This document shows positions 29,389 through 41,765 of a DNA stretch of 64,000 nt, in pieces. The stretch lies in contig JBNGIQ010009373.1 in NCBI GenBank assembly GCA_049999765.1, positions 1 to 64,000 on the forward strand. The letters run 5' to 3'. Below the pieces are notes generated by a model. That model had not been told where the DNA came from. It saw nothing but the letters and a program-made list of their open reading frames with translations, and ran no database searches. Position numbers and translations under genes: made by a program. Source of the DNA: Phaeoceros laevis. Its lineage: Eukaryota > Anthocerotophyta > Anthocerotopsida > Notothyladales. Each line of letters begins with the position of its first letter. Position 1 is the first letter of the stretch.

Positions 29389-31779
29389 TCATCTGGTGTG
29401 CCCCTGCAACAGAGAGCCATGATGGAGTTCATAAGCTTCGTCCATTATCACACGAATATCTCGTAACAAAATGTGGATATGTAGGCTTAGAGGATGTTCT
29501 CGATCCTCCACCAAGAATGCATGCACAGTACCACCCGTATCGGTCAACCAGCTTCGACCTGGCTGCTTCCATGGTCGTGTTTGCAGTGTCATGGCCTGAA
29601 TATCTCTCTGAATCTCCTTGGCTTCATCCCACATCTCAGCAGCTGTATAGATGTTGGACATCAAAACATATGCTGCCGCATCATGTATATTTAATTTCAT
29701 TGCAGAGTCGAAGGCATGTCTTCCCAGCTCCACATGACCCCACTTCCTACAAGCACACAAGACAGTTTGCCACACTGCAGAATCCGTTTGGAAGGGCAAG
29801 GACTTCACCATCGCCATCACTTTATCAAGTTGGCCAGCATGGCCAAGGAGATCAATGACGCAAGTGTAGTGGCGAATAGTTGGAGTGATCCCAAACTGCA
29901 TATGCATAGCCTCGAAGTACCTTTCGCCCTTGTTAACAAGCCCCACACGACTGCATACAGTGAGAAGGCTAAGAAATGTGGGGCCATTGGGCTGTATGCC
30001 CTCCTGTCTCATCCTATGAAACGACTGAAAGACAAGTTCACTCTCTCCGTGATGGGTGTACCCTCCAATCAGTGCATTCCATGTAACCACGTCTCTTGTG
30101 GGCAGTGCATCAAAGACCTGCAGAGCATTTTCCATACTCCCACACTTGAAATACATGTCAATAAGAGAGGCCGCCACATATAAATCATTAACCATACGTT
30201 GGCTTCTGGATATTTCGGCATGAACCTTCCTTCCCATTTCCAGTCTTGCCACAACAGCACAAGCCTTGAGTACACCAATAAATGTTCTGTCACTAGGGGC
30301 TATACCTTCGTGTTGCATCTTTGTGTACAACTCCAGAGCCACCTCACCATCTTCCATGTGAGCGTACCCCAATATCATGGCATTCCAGGAGACTGCATCA
30401 CGGCGAGACATTTTATCAAATACCCGCCTAGCATCCACAAGGCAACCACATTTTGCGTATGCATCCACAAGCATTGTCCCAACAAATACAACCGACTCAT
30501 ATCCACTCTTTACTACCTGTGAGTGGATGGCTCTGACCTGCTCCAGGGATCTCTCTTTCACATCAGCATAGTTCCCCTCTTCTACTGACGCCATAACACT
30601 GCAACCTTTCAGGGCACCAACAAATGTTCGCTCATTGGGTACCACACCCTGCTGTTGCATCTGCGCATACAACTCCAGAGCCTCTTCCCCCTCTTCCATC
30701 TGGGCATAGCCCGTGATCATCACAGTCCAGGAAACCACATTACGATGAGGCATCCTATCAAAGACACTCCTGGCATCCACCAGACTCCCACATTTCGCAT
30801 ACACATCCACCAGCACGGTTCCAATGAACACAGCTGACTCAGAGCCACTTTCTACAATTTGTGAGTGGATGTCTCGAACTTGCTCAAGGCAGCGTTGTCT
30901 TACATTTGTTCTACTGGCTTCATCCCCTTCTCGCAGAGCTGCCAGCGCACTGCAAGCCTTCAAGGCACATACAAAGGTTCGGTTATTCGGGGCTACACCT
31001 TCCTGTTGCATCAGTGCGTACATTTTCAAAGCTGCTTCACCCTCCTGCATCTGGGTGTAGCCATGGATAATGGCAGTCCATGAAACCACATCACGCTGAG
31101 GCATCTTGTCAAAGACTTGCCTGGCATCCACAAGGTTCCCACACTTGACATACGCATCAATCAACATGGTCCCCACGTATGCATCTAACTCAAATCCACT
31201 CTCGACCACATCAGCATGAACTTGCTTAGCACTTTCCAGGTTCTGTAAACAACTGCATGCCTTCAATACAGCCACCAGGGTGTATGAGCTGGGCTTCATT
31301 CCTCTTTGTCGCATTTCCTTGTACATACTGAGGGCCTGTCTACCTTGCCCACACTTGACAAATTCCGAAATAAGTAGGGTCCACGAATACTGATCCCTTT
31401 CACATAATTTCGTATTGGCATAATTTTCAGCTGTGCATACACCTTGAGAACCAGTGCCAGATTTACAGCTGCCTTTAACATTCCTCCTGGATGCTGTCAA
31501 CTTTCCTAGAGCTTCTCTGACCCAGTGTGGCGTATTCCAGCTGTCTATCCAAAGTGTCTCATTCGTAGTCTTGTGAAGAAAATCTGGGGCCTTTGAATGG
31601 TGCTGAAAATTGAAACTTAACGCTTGAGCCCATGCACGATATAGAAGCAGTCAAGTAGTACTGGAGCCACAATTGCCTCTTACCTTGTTGTTTCTGCAAT
31701 CCGACCACTGGGTGCAGTCTTCACAATACCTCTGCCATAATTGCTCTACACTCACTGCGCCCCCCGGATGACAAGTCAC
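29389..31779 (-). CDS. PLS-class PPR protein with N-terminal PDF-like motif, no DYW end
   Basis: The last exon (29389-31602, 737 codons) contains a PLS array (for example DVVSWTAIIHGYTQMQEGEA, VLVDVYAKCGSLVDARSVFD) and an E/E+ region ending PGRSWLTDTGGTVHAFLVED and KEHP-like REHPLSLHIHIL. It stops where a DYW domain would begin, so any editing would need a partner. There is no ATG before the array in this exon. The frame is open to an acceptor at 31603, and the preceding exon (31684-31779) joins it in phase to give LWQRYCEDCTQWSDCRNNK then HHSKAPDFLHKTTNETLWID. This matches the PDF motif of plant OSB proteins. The first exon with the start and organelle signal is not identified. PPR proteins of this class bind organellar RNA. 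Confidence 0.82.
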
Positions 31780-33511
31780 CTGCTAGCAGAGCTCACAGGT
31801 TAAAGGGGCTGCATTGGCAAATAAAAACAGTTAGAACCAGGCGTGACAAAGTAGAAGACCTGAAGTTGAAGAGCAAATTTCCGACACAATCTGCTGTTCA
31901 CTGTACCCGGCCCGAAACAGCCATGGCCTCCTGTAGCAAGTTGAGCTAGGCTCGCATCCATGCAGATTCGAACCTCTCACTTCTCCCGGTGCTACATCCC
32001 CAAAAATCTTGACATGTCGGACTTCTCTGGAACTACTCAGCAGCAGCAACAACAAGTGCGCAGCACCCCCAAGGAAAGGAGGTAACTACCAATCTTAGCC
32101 TTTCGTCCGAATGTGTCGAATCATAAGAACCCTGGGCTTCGCTGCTCCCACCATCCTTGAAGGATCTGAATGGAAGGACTCAACCTTGCCCAGCGAAGTC
32201 GGCATAATTAGGTGGCATCCAACCGCTCCTCCGCAGAGCAGACGAACTTGATCGCAATCTCCTGCAGTATGTACCGGAGGCACACGTACAGCCACACTGG
32301 CAGCTAGCTCCAGATTTTTCCTGGTCAAAATTACCATGCAGGTAGCTTGTCCCTCCAATGCTTGCGGACCGCAAGGCAGTACGTAATCCCAGGTGGAGCA
32401 TCTCCAAGGAGCCGGGCACGAGGAACCTTAAGGTCATGATAATCCACAGGGTACATTAACAGAAGGACGTCTGAACTTTCACCGCTAGCAGAACTGTTGA
32501 ATGTGGCGCTTGCGCAGCCTATCAACCTGGGGACGCAGTCAGTGGCAAAGGGCCCGTGGACAACTTCATTTTGGTGCATCTGTTGCAGTGTAGCAAACAG
32601 GAGGTATTGACCATGTTGAGCGGTGGTGTCAGCGGATCAGGGTCGCTGATGACATCAGTTCCTTCATGACTTCGTATCGCCAGCCACCGCCCTTCTTGCG
32701 AAGTGAGCTTCCAACTGTCACGAGCTACGAGTGGCTTGTGACTCATCAGAAACTTGTGCGTCTGTTATCCCACGACGAGCAAATAGCATATGACTACTGG
32801 CTGAGTGAATGTCCTCTACAACGCTCCGCTTCACCTTATGATAGTCTAGCTTTTACTCCGGTGTGCTTTGCTGAGTAAAAGCTGACCGGTTGGCCGTAGT
32901 CTGTACCTGAGACCTGAGAACAACGTTTGCTCTCAGGTATAGACAAATAGGATTGAGGAAGAAATGCCATGGTGTGATATCTTTTGCACTGTCTGCACTA
33001 TCCACAACTGGAGTGCACCAAAGGCTGGCCGCCACCTCAGCATTGCTCCGGCAAGTTACCTTCCAGGCCACAGGTGAACCGAAATCTTCGGATAGATAAA
33101 ACGCTGGATTTCAGCGAGGCATGAAGTAATGTCCAAGGACGAGACATTTCGCTGAAGTGCCAACTTCTACGCCCAATTTGTTCTCTTGGCCTTCGTTACG
33201 GATTAGGCAGCACGGTCTCCTATTTGTTACTTGTAGGTGGATCGTAGGGAGCAAGTGGTTCAGGAACCTCACGGCAAATGGTTGCTAGCTGCTGCAGAAT
33301 GCTGTACACCAGGACTTGGCTCATGGTCGAAATGTGGGTGTCAGGTGCTAGAGGGCCTCGCATCAGCAGGTTTGAATTCTAGAAACTTTGGGTTGTGGCG
33401 ATGGGTGGGGGGATGGTTTCTTCCGGTGGCTGCTCTTCAAGGTTCTTTGCCGACAAGGTAGACTGGCAGTAAGGTCTGGACCGTTACCACTCTGGGGCTG
33501 GCTCTCGAGTG
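31780..33511. other. Region between divergent PPR and Cys-motif genes, possible unrecognised exons
   Basis: The minus strand has several consecutive open stretches between 32095 and 32746 (for example RLIGCASATFNSSASGES, MYPVDYHDLKVPRARLLGD, ending near good donor/acceptor-like words). They could be 5' exons of the PPR gene or a separate small gene. No family is recognised. 32750-33480 looks like promoter and leader of the plus-strand gene. Confidence 0.3.
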
Positions 33512-36500
33512 ATGGCTGCTGTAGCCGGAGGTCCGTGTGTATGCGTAGCTAATAGCAGGCGCAGGCCTGCAGTATTTTCTTCCCCTAAGCACTGCCGTGA
33601 AGCCGGTCCTTGCCGTGTCGCAGAGGCTGCGGGAACGGCATCTACTACTCTGGTGAGGGAATGTCGAGCTTTGCGGGCCGTGGTGAGGCACGAGCCGAGT
33701 CGGTGTCCATTTCCAGGTTCTTTTTGCGGCACTCATTGCGCTGGGGCCAGCACCTGGATTGGTATGCAAGCATTCCGGAGAAACATTGGAAGTTTCGAGG
33801 ACAATCAAGGGAAACAGTGCAGTTTGGTATCTCTGCCTAGGATAATCTCTCGGCAAGTAGGTCTTGTACATACAGCGTCAGGAGTTCTTTTGGAATGTAG
33901 ATTCGTACGTCGTTCTTTGGACAAGCTTTCTGTAGCTTCTGCAACTTATGATAGTGGGAATAGAATTTTGAATTTCAAAGCCAGGAGACAAAGGAGTCAT
34001 GCAGCACCCGGGTGCGCGAGGTGGGCAACTTCAAATCTGAGGAAGGCGAGGGCAGGCTTGAGATTTACACCTCGTACTAAGGGTGGTCGTTTCCCTTCAT
34101 CTGGTGGAAATTCTTGGGAGAAGATAACCTACTTTTGCCAAGCTCTTAGAATTGGGCTTCAGGACTTAGTTGAGGATAGAATAGATTTTATCTCTTCACG
34201 GTGCTTCGGGCTCAGAAAATTGGAAGGACGTCATGGTTCACCCTTAGCAGGATCCAGTTCGCCATGGACATCATTGAGAGCAGATGGAGGCAGGTGCTAT
34301 AATCGGTCTTTGGGACGCTCATGGCGCAGGTCTACCCCCGTAGCTGTGCAGGCTGCAGGAAATGGACAGTACGATGTGAGCTCTGATGGCAGAGATGTGC
34401 GTGCAACTAGAATCATAAACGACGGCAAACTAATGGGTGAACTAGTTGGAGACAGTCAGCCATTGACAGATGCAGGGGATGCAGTGGGAAATTCTAGAGA
34501 TATTGCAACTGTTGCGCTTTCAGCAACCATTGCTGCTGAAATATCTACCGATCAGCTCGTTGAAGCTGAAGCTGCTAGGTTATCTCGAGCTCTACAAACT
34601 GGCAGCTACAAAGATAGTGCAGGAAGGCTCTCTGCTGAAACACCTGAAGATGCATCTGAGCCTTTGGCTGGGGGCCTTCAAATCGAGAGGCTGTTCAGAA
34701 AGCTAGCAACTATGCAGGATGCAGATAGTGTGCTAGCTAGACTCTCCGAAACTCTTAGTGGGGCAGGCCGTGTTCTGAGCAATAGGGAGTGCTCAGGCTT
34801 GATTCTTGCAGCACTAGCAGAGAACAATGTAGATTTAGCCTACTCGATACTCAATGCCATGCGCTGCAGTCTTTTGATACGGAGACTTGACTCTGATGAA
34901 GGTACTTCCCTTGTTCCTTTTAAAATAAATGTAGCTGTACCATTGTAGGTTTTTCAGGGTAGGTTTTTTCAACTCCTGTCAGTGAAGGAACGTGTTGTTG
35001 TCTTCTGCTTGCTCTGAGCCATTTCCCTTCTAAGTGCCTCCTTCTTGAGTTGCTGTTTCCTGTAATTGTCGTAGGTGTAATGCTGAACAGGCTTTGACAC
35101 TCAGCGAACTGAATCTCATGTCTGTGTGCAGATAGTTTTGGTGAACGAGAAGAGTCCAGGTGGAGATGGCCACAAGCTGACGTGACCACGTATGCAGCCT
35201 TGGTGAGAGGTCTGGCTGCTTCTTTACGTGTGGCAGATGCACTGCAAACAGTTGCAGATGTTCGGCGCCGTGGTGTACCATCTGGGGATGAGGTGTGTGA
35301 TTTTTGTGTTCCCGTCGGTGCATCCTTGAAATATCAGAGTTCCTGCTTTCTGTTGCATGGCACCAACAATTGGAGATTGAAGCCCAATGTTAATCACTCT
35401 ATGTAGGACAGTCTGTAATCCATGCGCGCTGAGTGGTAGGTGATATTATAGCAGGCTGTAGGTGGATAGGTACATACTTGACATCAGAAGCATCATAAAG
35501 AGAGCAGTTTTTAAAAGATCAGGTGTAGGTTTTGGGTTGCAGGTTCCTTTTGGGAAGGTTGTGACATGCCCAACGTGTAAGACGGCACTTGCTGTGGTAC
35601 AACCACAGCATGGCATCCAGGTGATTGCTGCTTGAGCCAGAGTATGTTTTTCTTCTGTCGCAAAAAAACCACGTTTCCTAACACTCTTTCCTCTCGTTCC
35701 TGCAGCTGGTACCATGTGCAAAATGTCGGTACCAATATGAACTTATGTCAGGGGATGTGATAAGCTGTGAATGTGAATCTGTAAGGTAATAAGCAAACTA
35801 TGACGCTCCTGCCACTGTGAAATACTTTGTTGGTCTGTATTCTTTTCAAGCAATAAAACCAAACTTGTCTTTGCAGTGGTGATGTATCATTTTTCGAAAG
35901 AGGTCTTCGAGTCCTTCGGTTTTTGAATAAGCCACTTCCATCAGCGGTGCATGCGATTGTGGTATGCCTTGGTCTTTCGGATTCTTATTACCTTTCCTTT
36001 ATGTGCGATGTGCCCTCATCCTGAAAATATGCTCATCAGAGCTCATGCCCATATCGTGCTCTGTTTTCTATTTTTTAAGGTGCGGACTCCAGATGGTTTG
36101 GCTCGGACTCACAGATTTGCAACAGAATCAGCTGATCTTGCTGCACAAGAAGGGGAAAGGGTTACGGTGGCCTTGGCAGCCCCAGTGTCTGCTGGACGTG
36201 GGATTGGACCTTTGAAGATCAGTACCAGAGCTCCAGGGTGGCGGCCTTCAGAACCAATGGCCATCACAAGTCATGCAACAGGCCGAGTGGCAGATCTGAT
36301 ACGACCTCCCCCAAAGTCTGGAAGTGGAGCCTCATTTGACACTTCTGTGATAGTTCCTGCAGCAGTGTTGCTTGCAAGCAGTGATGCCGCAAGCGCGTTG
36401 ATTGACCCAACTCTTCCACGTGCTATAGCTGTTGGAGCTGCAGCAGCTGTTGCCCTTGGTGGGGCTGCAAATGCATTTGTCTTACCCAAAATCAACCAGG

Positions 36501-37712
36501 TAGTGATCCAGTCACAAGCAACTTGTAAACGGCTTTGAGTTTTCATTTGGTTCGACTTCTGTCTTTCGATGAATGGTGTTGAATGGAGACCTGTTAGGTG
36601 TTGAATGTCAGTTTATCCGCTTGAACACAGCTCCCTCAGAAAGCAGTGGATGTTATGGCACTGAGGCAACAGCTACTGTCTCAGCATGGAAAGCTTCAAG
36701 AACGCCTTGAGGAGCTCACACGGGCCGCTGCTGAAGAGGTAAGGATTTGCCTGCAGGTGCTATTTAAGCAACATTGTCTTTGTCTTTGCCTTACCAAGTA
36801 TTCGGACAACGAAGGTGCGGATGCTAGCTCGAATGTGTCAACTGGAGAACAAGATGGAGGCCGTTGGGGAATCCACATACAGGTGCAGCTTATGTTGATG
36901 GGACAACTAAGTGGAATGAATTGAAACACGAGAGTGCGGTTCAGAAAGCCTGGGCGTGCAAGTATGTAGCACTTTAGCAGGCGACTGAAAGCTCTTCTGT
37001 TGTCATGCAGTGCTAGAATTGCAAGAGTACAAAAAGCAAGAGATGGCCTGGACGAGCGACTGGCTGCTCGCCTTGAACTGATTGACAGCTATGCAAAGGT
37101 GATCTATTATCCATCCTTACTCTTCCTGAATTGTCTGATGTGCAGCTGTTGTTGTGCTCCTGGTCAATTCTGTAACTCTCTCTTCCTATCATCTGTCGTG
37201 GTGCAGGTGGCATCCATGATAGAGATTGAAGTGGAGATGGATGTGGATGTTCTAGCTGCTGAGGCTGCAGGTGCTGCGGTAAGATGACACCCTTCAGAGA
37301 TAACACAACCTACAGCTCTGCTGAGAAGTTTGGACTAGACCAACTTGTGTGCGAGGTTGCTAACTTTCCTTGTCAAATAGGCAAGTATCGCGGAACAAAT
37401 TGAGCGTCTCATGGAGGTGGAGTCTCTTCAACAGGTACATTCCTGTCAGATCTTTGTCTTGAAGGGTAGATCACCTGAAAGTACTATGGTTGCGCTGGCT
37501 GCTGGGTGTAGCGGAAGTGTTGTCTTGAAGGGTAGATCACCTGAAAGTAGTATGGTTGCGCTGGCTGCTGGGTGTAGCGGAAGTGTCCTTGAAGCAGTAC
37601 ACTAGTGAACCGTCATTTTTTGTTGGATCAGGAATGGAGGAACCAAGCTGAAGCAGGTGACGAGGTAGAAAGGTTACTACGATCTTCGCCCATGTTGCCA
37701 GAGTCCACATAG
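33512..37712 (+). CDS. Conserved plant protein with four-Cys motif, membrane segment and coiled coil
   Basis: Twelve exons (33512-34901, 35132-35292, 35543-35620, 35706-35785, 35877-35961, 36080-36499, 36631-36738, 36815-36882, 37011-37098, 37207-37278, 37381-37434, 37632-37712) total 2685 nt, 894 aa, with consistent phases. The long first exon is variable and basic, consistent with plastid targeting. Then come PPR-like helices (IERLFRKLATMQDADSVLAR, TTYAALVRGLAASLRVADAL) and a zinc-finger-like pair CPTCK ... CAKCRYQYEL. A domain with LARTHRFATESADL precedes an Ala-rich hydrophobic stretch (AIAVGAAAAVALGGAANAFV) and a C-terminal coiled coil (LPQKAVDVMALRQQLLSQHG, MLARMCQLENKMEAVGES, MIEIEVEMDVDVLAAEA). 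I recognise it as a widely conserved plant protein of unknown function, often labelled PPR-like. Confidence 0.85.
37455..37586. repeat. 66-bp intronic tandem duplication
   Basis: Two nearly identical 66-bp copies (37455-37520, 37521-37586; TGTCTTGAAGGGTAGATCAC... each) lie in the last intron of the Cys-motif gene. They are recent, and the single visible difference is ACTATGG versus AGTATGG. Confidence 0.92.
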
Positions 37713-39050
37713 TATATCACAGTAATTATTGTCCGTGTAGTTACTGGTGACAGGCTGATGCAACGATTTCCGTGGGAATTTGAGTGAACTTGTATTTCTT
37801 AGTGGATTTGTATCATAATTCAATAGTCCTGATTAAATTTGTGATGGCCTGTTAATTGCAAGAATAATAAATGCTCATCTGTGGATTGTGCGTCGGTGCA
37901 CCATTCTCAATAACATGGACAGCTCACCCTTTTGACCTTGCCATCACACAGGATAAAGGCAAGGTAGCGTAGGAGCTATTTTACAGTATAGAGATGCGTG
38001 AACTTTTCGCGCTGCCCGACGAAAGATTCAACGAGAGGACAGTACAGTAGAAGTACAGCTAGTTGACTGAAGATAGACAGATACATAGCTTTTTGACCTG
38101 CGAGATAACTAAGAGCATCACGAAGGGAGTGGACATAGAATAACCGCAAGTAGAATAACGGCCTGCAGAAAAAAGTCAGGAAAAATGTTTTTCTAGAGCT
38201 GTGAAATACACCAGTATCGACTATATGAAGAACAGAACGTGAACTTTACCAGGTCACCAGGTCAAAGTCAGGCACCCAAAAGAAAAAAGAAACGGGTATG
38301 TACGTATAGATGTGGGTTGCAAAGGGTGCCACACTAGCCCAGCGGGATATTAAACACAAAGGTGCAACAAAGTCCAAGATGGAAATAGTTATGTTATACG
38401 GTGGCGTTGCAAATGGCAATGCAGTGTCACAATGTACAAAAAACGAGTGCACAGTTTCCTGCACCACAACACCTCTTCGAATCTAGATGTATGCATCTGT
38501 CCTACACGCGGAGTACCTGGCTTCATACTGGTCTCAACCGATAAGCAAGTGCCGCTGCAGATGGTTCCGCAAGTAGCTCACACCATCAAACACAGCACCC
38601 AGTCTGTGAAGACATGTAAAAGGAACTAGGAGACTATTTACATGCTAGGCTGAAAGACAAACCTCGTCCACCATAGCACATGAGCTCTGTACAGTGAGTA
38701 CCGCAGCAGAGAATAGTTCTTTTATCGCTACATAATTATATCTGTGCACCGTCCACCTTGTCCTTGGCCACCTTGCACCTCCTTTCCACAGCACAGATCA
38801 ACTGTGCAGATATGAGGGCTGAACGGAAGCCAACGGTGAAGAGGGAGAACNNNNNNNNNNNNNNNNNNNNNNNNNNNNNNNNNNNNNNNNNNNNNNNNNN
38901 NNNNNNNNNNNNNNNNNNNNNNNNNNNNNNNNNNNNNNNNNNNNNNNNNNTCCACAACATTTCGACGAGTCTTCAGGACAAGAAATGCAGCATCCGTCAG
39001 ACAGTGATGAGTTGGAGATAAGACAACACGCTAGGCTCCTTTTCTCCACC
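37713..39050. other. Convergent intergenic region with gap
   Basis: About 1.3 kb between two convergent stops, including 100 N at 38851-38950. No recognised coding feature. Confidence 0.4.
38851..38950. other. Assembly gap
   Basis: Run of 100 N near the 3' end of the OCTOPUS-like gene; its coding frame is not affected. Confidence 0.99.
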
Positions 39051-40205
39051 CTACACAGTAACTCCATCCGGGTGCACTAGAGCAGAAACCGTCAGCTTCT
39101 TAGCCACAGACTGGGAATCCGCAGGCCTCCGAGACCGTATCCTTGAAACCCACGACACAGCGCTGCTGCTGGGTTGGATTGCAGGTACCCCGGTGATCTC
39201 TACTCGTTTCCCATCTCCAACCTGCTGCTCGCTCCGGGCACCCGCCTTGTGTTCCGAGCTAGAATCCTTGCCGCCTCTCCTCCTGTCCCTCAGCATGATG
39301 GACAGCAGGGAAGGATTGCCGTCTGCATTGGAGCGCCTGGACGGACGGGCCTGGTCAATTTCCCTGTCCGCCCCTTCGGCACCAACCCCGTTGGTTGTCC
39401 TGGCCCTTCCGCTCTTGGATTTCTGGAAATGGCCCGAGACGGAAGCCTTGAGATCCGAGCGCGCACAATACTGGTGCACCACCTGGGCCGTCGAAATCCT
39501 CCGGCCACCGTCCGCCTTGAATGCGGTCCTCTCAGCGTCGGCCGTGTCCGATGCGCCACCACCACTCTCAACTCTGCCTTCGTCACGGGCCTCGGGCTTC
39601 CTGGGGCAAGAGCCTTCGGTTTGAGAAGTCTTTCCAGACGCGGCAGCAGAAGAAGACTTGGTGACAATGCCCTCCTTCAAAGCAGCCAGAGGTGCAGATG
39701 CTTTGAGCGGTTTGGAGGAGGAGGGCGTCACCTTCACCATGGCCGCCAAGACCCCTTGCTCGCCCCGATTCTCCGCCGCCTCCTCCCTCTTGGCCTGGCA
39801 CATGGAGCGCCCGGACGCCATGGGGCTGGAGGCCCCGGACGCGCTCTCCCCGGCGCAGGACTCGGCGGGGTCCTCGGCCGCGGCAAGCTTGCTCAGGCAG
39901 GCGGTGAGGCAATGCGGGCACACCCCCACCAGCGGGCCGCCTTCGGGATGCTTGCGGCACCTGGGGGCCATCACCACCCGCTCTCGCTGCTCGTCGTCGG
40001 AGCTGTCGCCGTCCGACTCCTCCGCGTCGCTCTGGTACTCCCTAAAACCAGCAATCATCTGCCTGATTTCAAACAAGGAATCGCCATCAGCTTGGTGGCG
40101 GCTGATATCATACGCCGCATTCACAACTGCTCTGATCACGGAGGCAGAGAAGGATCTAAGCTTGCTCGTCCTCCAGCGCACCGAGGTGTTGCTCCCAAGC
40201 GCCAT
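39051..40205 (-). CDS. OCTOPUS/DUF740-like Cys-motif protein
   Basis: Single-exon ORF of 384 aa with an ATG at 40205. Near residue 82 it has CRKHPEGGPLVGVCPHCL followed by LSKL, the 'C-x-x-HP...G-C-x-x-CL...LS-L' signature of the plant OCTOPUS family and related small membrane-associated proteins. The N-terminus is basic (MALGSNTSVRWRTSKLRSFS). An acidic Ser/Asp patch (DAEESDGDSSDDE) precedes the motif, and the rest is low-complexity Ser/Ala/Arg, probably disordered. In Arabidopsis OCTOPUS acts at the plasma membrane in phloem patterning, but only the short motif is shared here, so function should not be transferred. The GC-rich opposite strand gives long open shadows. Confidence 0.6.
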   Translation of the reverse strand: MALGSNTSVRWRTSKLRSFSASVIRAVVNAAYDISRHQADGDSLFEIRQMIAGFREYQSDAEESDGDSSDDEQRERVVMAPRCRKHPEGGPLVGVCPHCLTACLSKLAAAEDPAESCAGESASGASSPMASGRSMCQAKREEAAENRGEQGVLAAMVKVTPSSSKPLKASAPLAALKEGIVTKSSSAAASGKTSQTEGSCPRKPEARDEGRVESGGGASDTADAERTAFKADGGRRISTAQVVHQYCARSDLKASVSGHFQKSKSGRARTTNGVGAEGADREIDQARPSRRSNADGNPSLLSIMLRDRRRGGKDSSSEHKAGARSEQQVGDGKRVEITGVPAIQPSSSAVSWVSRIRSRRPADSQSVAKKLTVSALVHPDGVTV

Positions 40206-40527
40206 GCATATCTTTTGGGGGGCTTAAAAATTCACACAAGGCTCACAACAATCTCTAAACCCTCCGTTATCTCGGGAATTCCCAACCCGCCAACCCGATC
40301 GTGTCACCACCACCTTCCACCAGCAAAATGGACGATGACGACAACACACAGCACACCAGCAACGAGGAAAAGCTTAACCTAGTCAGCCTGCTCTCCTCTC
40401 TTTCCTCCCCTCCCCCACACCAGAGCACCACCAGACAAGACCACGAGCCTAGCAAGCTGCAGCTACGCCTCCACCCGCCCGTGCCCTCCCTAAAAAATGG
40501 AGGATCCGACGCGCATTGGAACAGAGC

Positions 40528-40927
40528 NNNNNNNNNNNNNNNNNNNNNNNNNNNNNNNNNNNNNNNNNNNNNNNNNNNNNNNNNNNNNNNNNNNNNNNNN
40601 NNNNNNNNNNNNNNNNNNNNNNNNNNNNNNNNNNNNNNNNNNNNNNNNNNNNNNNNNNNNNNNNNNNNNNNNNNNNNNNNNNNNNNNNNNNNNNNNNNNN
40701 NNNNNNNNNNNNNNNNNNNNNNNNNNNNNNNNNNNNNNNNNNNNNNNNNNNNNNNNNNNNNNNNNNNNNNNNNNNNNNNNNNNNNNNNNNNNNNNNNNNN
40801 NNNNNNNNNNNNNNNNNNNNNNNNNNNNNNNNNNNNNNNNNNNNNNNNNNNNNNNNNNNNNNNNNNNNNNNNNNNNNNNNNNNNNNNNNNNNNNNNNNNN
40901 NNNNNNNNNNNNNNNNNNNNNNNNNNN
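40528..40927. other. Assembly gap
   Basis: Run of 400 N, possibly four abutting 100-N spacers, upstream of the OCTOPUS-like gene. Confidence 0.99.
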
Positions 40928-41382
40928 GCATGCAAGGCACCTTCCCCGCCTCACCAACTCCCACTACAAGCGCAAAAAAGCAGCAGAGAGACAGGCAGCA
41001 AGACGCCAGCCAGCCAGCCAGCGGCACCTCACAAATCTTAAGCAAAGGCGCGGGACATTCTTGCTCTTCTACAGTGCAAAGCAGCAGCGGGTGGACTAGG
41101 AGGAACAACAACCGCAGGCGTATGTAAACAATGGCCGAGGAGCGGAGGAGACAACGTACAGGTACACAGTGCAGGAAGCAGGCAGGATCTCTCACCTCCC
41201 GCCCTCCCTGCACTGCCAAATTTGATTTCCGCGGTCGGACCACGCCTGCAAGTCGCCACAGCATCAAGCAGAACGCCGCATGGAAGCACAGAGCAGGCGG
41301 CCGCCGCGCAGACAGGCCGATCCAGAACAGCCAGACTGGCGAGGCTACAACGTCTGGCACTCAGCTGGACCCACGCGCTAGC

Positions 41383-41482
41383 NNNNNNNNNNNNNNNNNN
41401 NNNNNNNNNNNNNNNNNNNNNNNNNNNNNNNNNNNNNNNNNNNNNNNNNNNNNNNNNNNNNNNNNNNNNNNNNNNNNNNNNN
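41383..41482. other. Assembly gap
   Basis: Run of 100 N in GC-rich non-coding sequence. Confidence 0.99.
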
Positions 41483-41720
41483 CAGCAGCCTGGATCTTTC
41501 CCGGCACCGGGATCCTCGCTCGTCGACCACCGCAAGTGGCCCGGTCCATTTTGTTTGGCTGTAAGGGCAAACATGCGGCATCGGCATGGAAGCGCGAGCC
41601 CCGGAAAAGCAGAAACGTGGAGGCAGAAGAAACGCTAAACTAGGGCCGCCTACGTCGCCACTTGGCCGGCTTTGGGGCGTAGCCATATATAGCTAGCGGG
41701 GCGGGGCCCAGCCGGGGCCG

Positions 41721-41765
41721 GATCGGACCGGACCGGACCGGTCTGACCTGGACCGGACGGGACGG
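41721..41765. repeat. GGACC-type simple repeat
   Basis: Imperfect array of GGACCG/GGACGG pentamers in a GC-rich stretch. Confidence 0.85.

Noticed and set aside
29283-29858. Plus-strand ORF opposite the PPR 3' end
   Set aside because: Antisense of a well-supported PPR reading frame.
39174-40382. 402-codon plus-strand ORF opposite the OCTOPUS-like gene
   Set aside because: It is a shadow of a GC-rich coding strand: low-complexity Gly/Leu/Arg, no recognisable domain, while the minus frame has the Cys motif and a proper ATG.
40267-41686. Several long ORFs on both strands
   Set aside because: They run through N blocks and owe their length to the absence of stops in N; flanking residues match no family.
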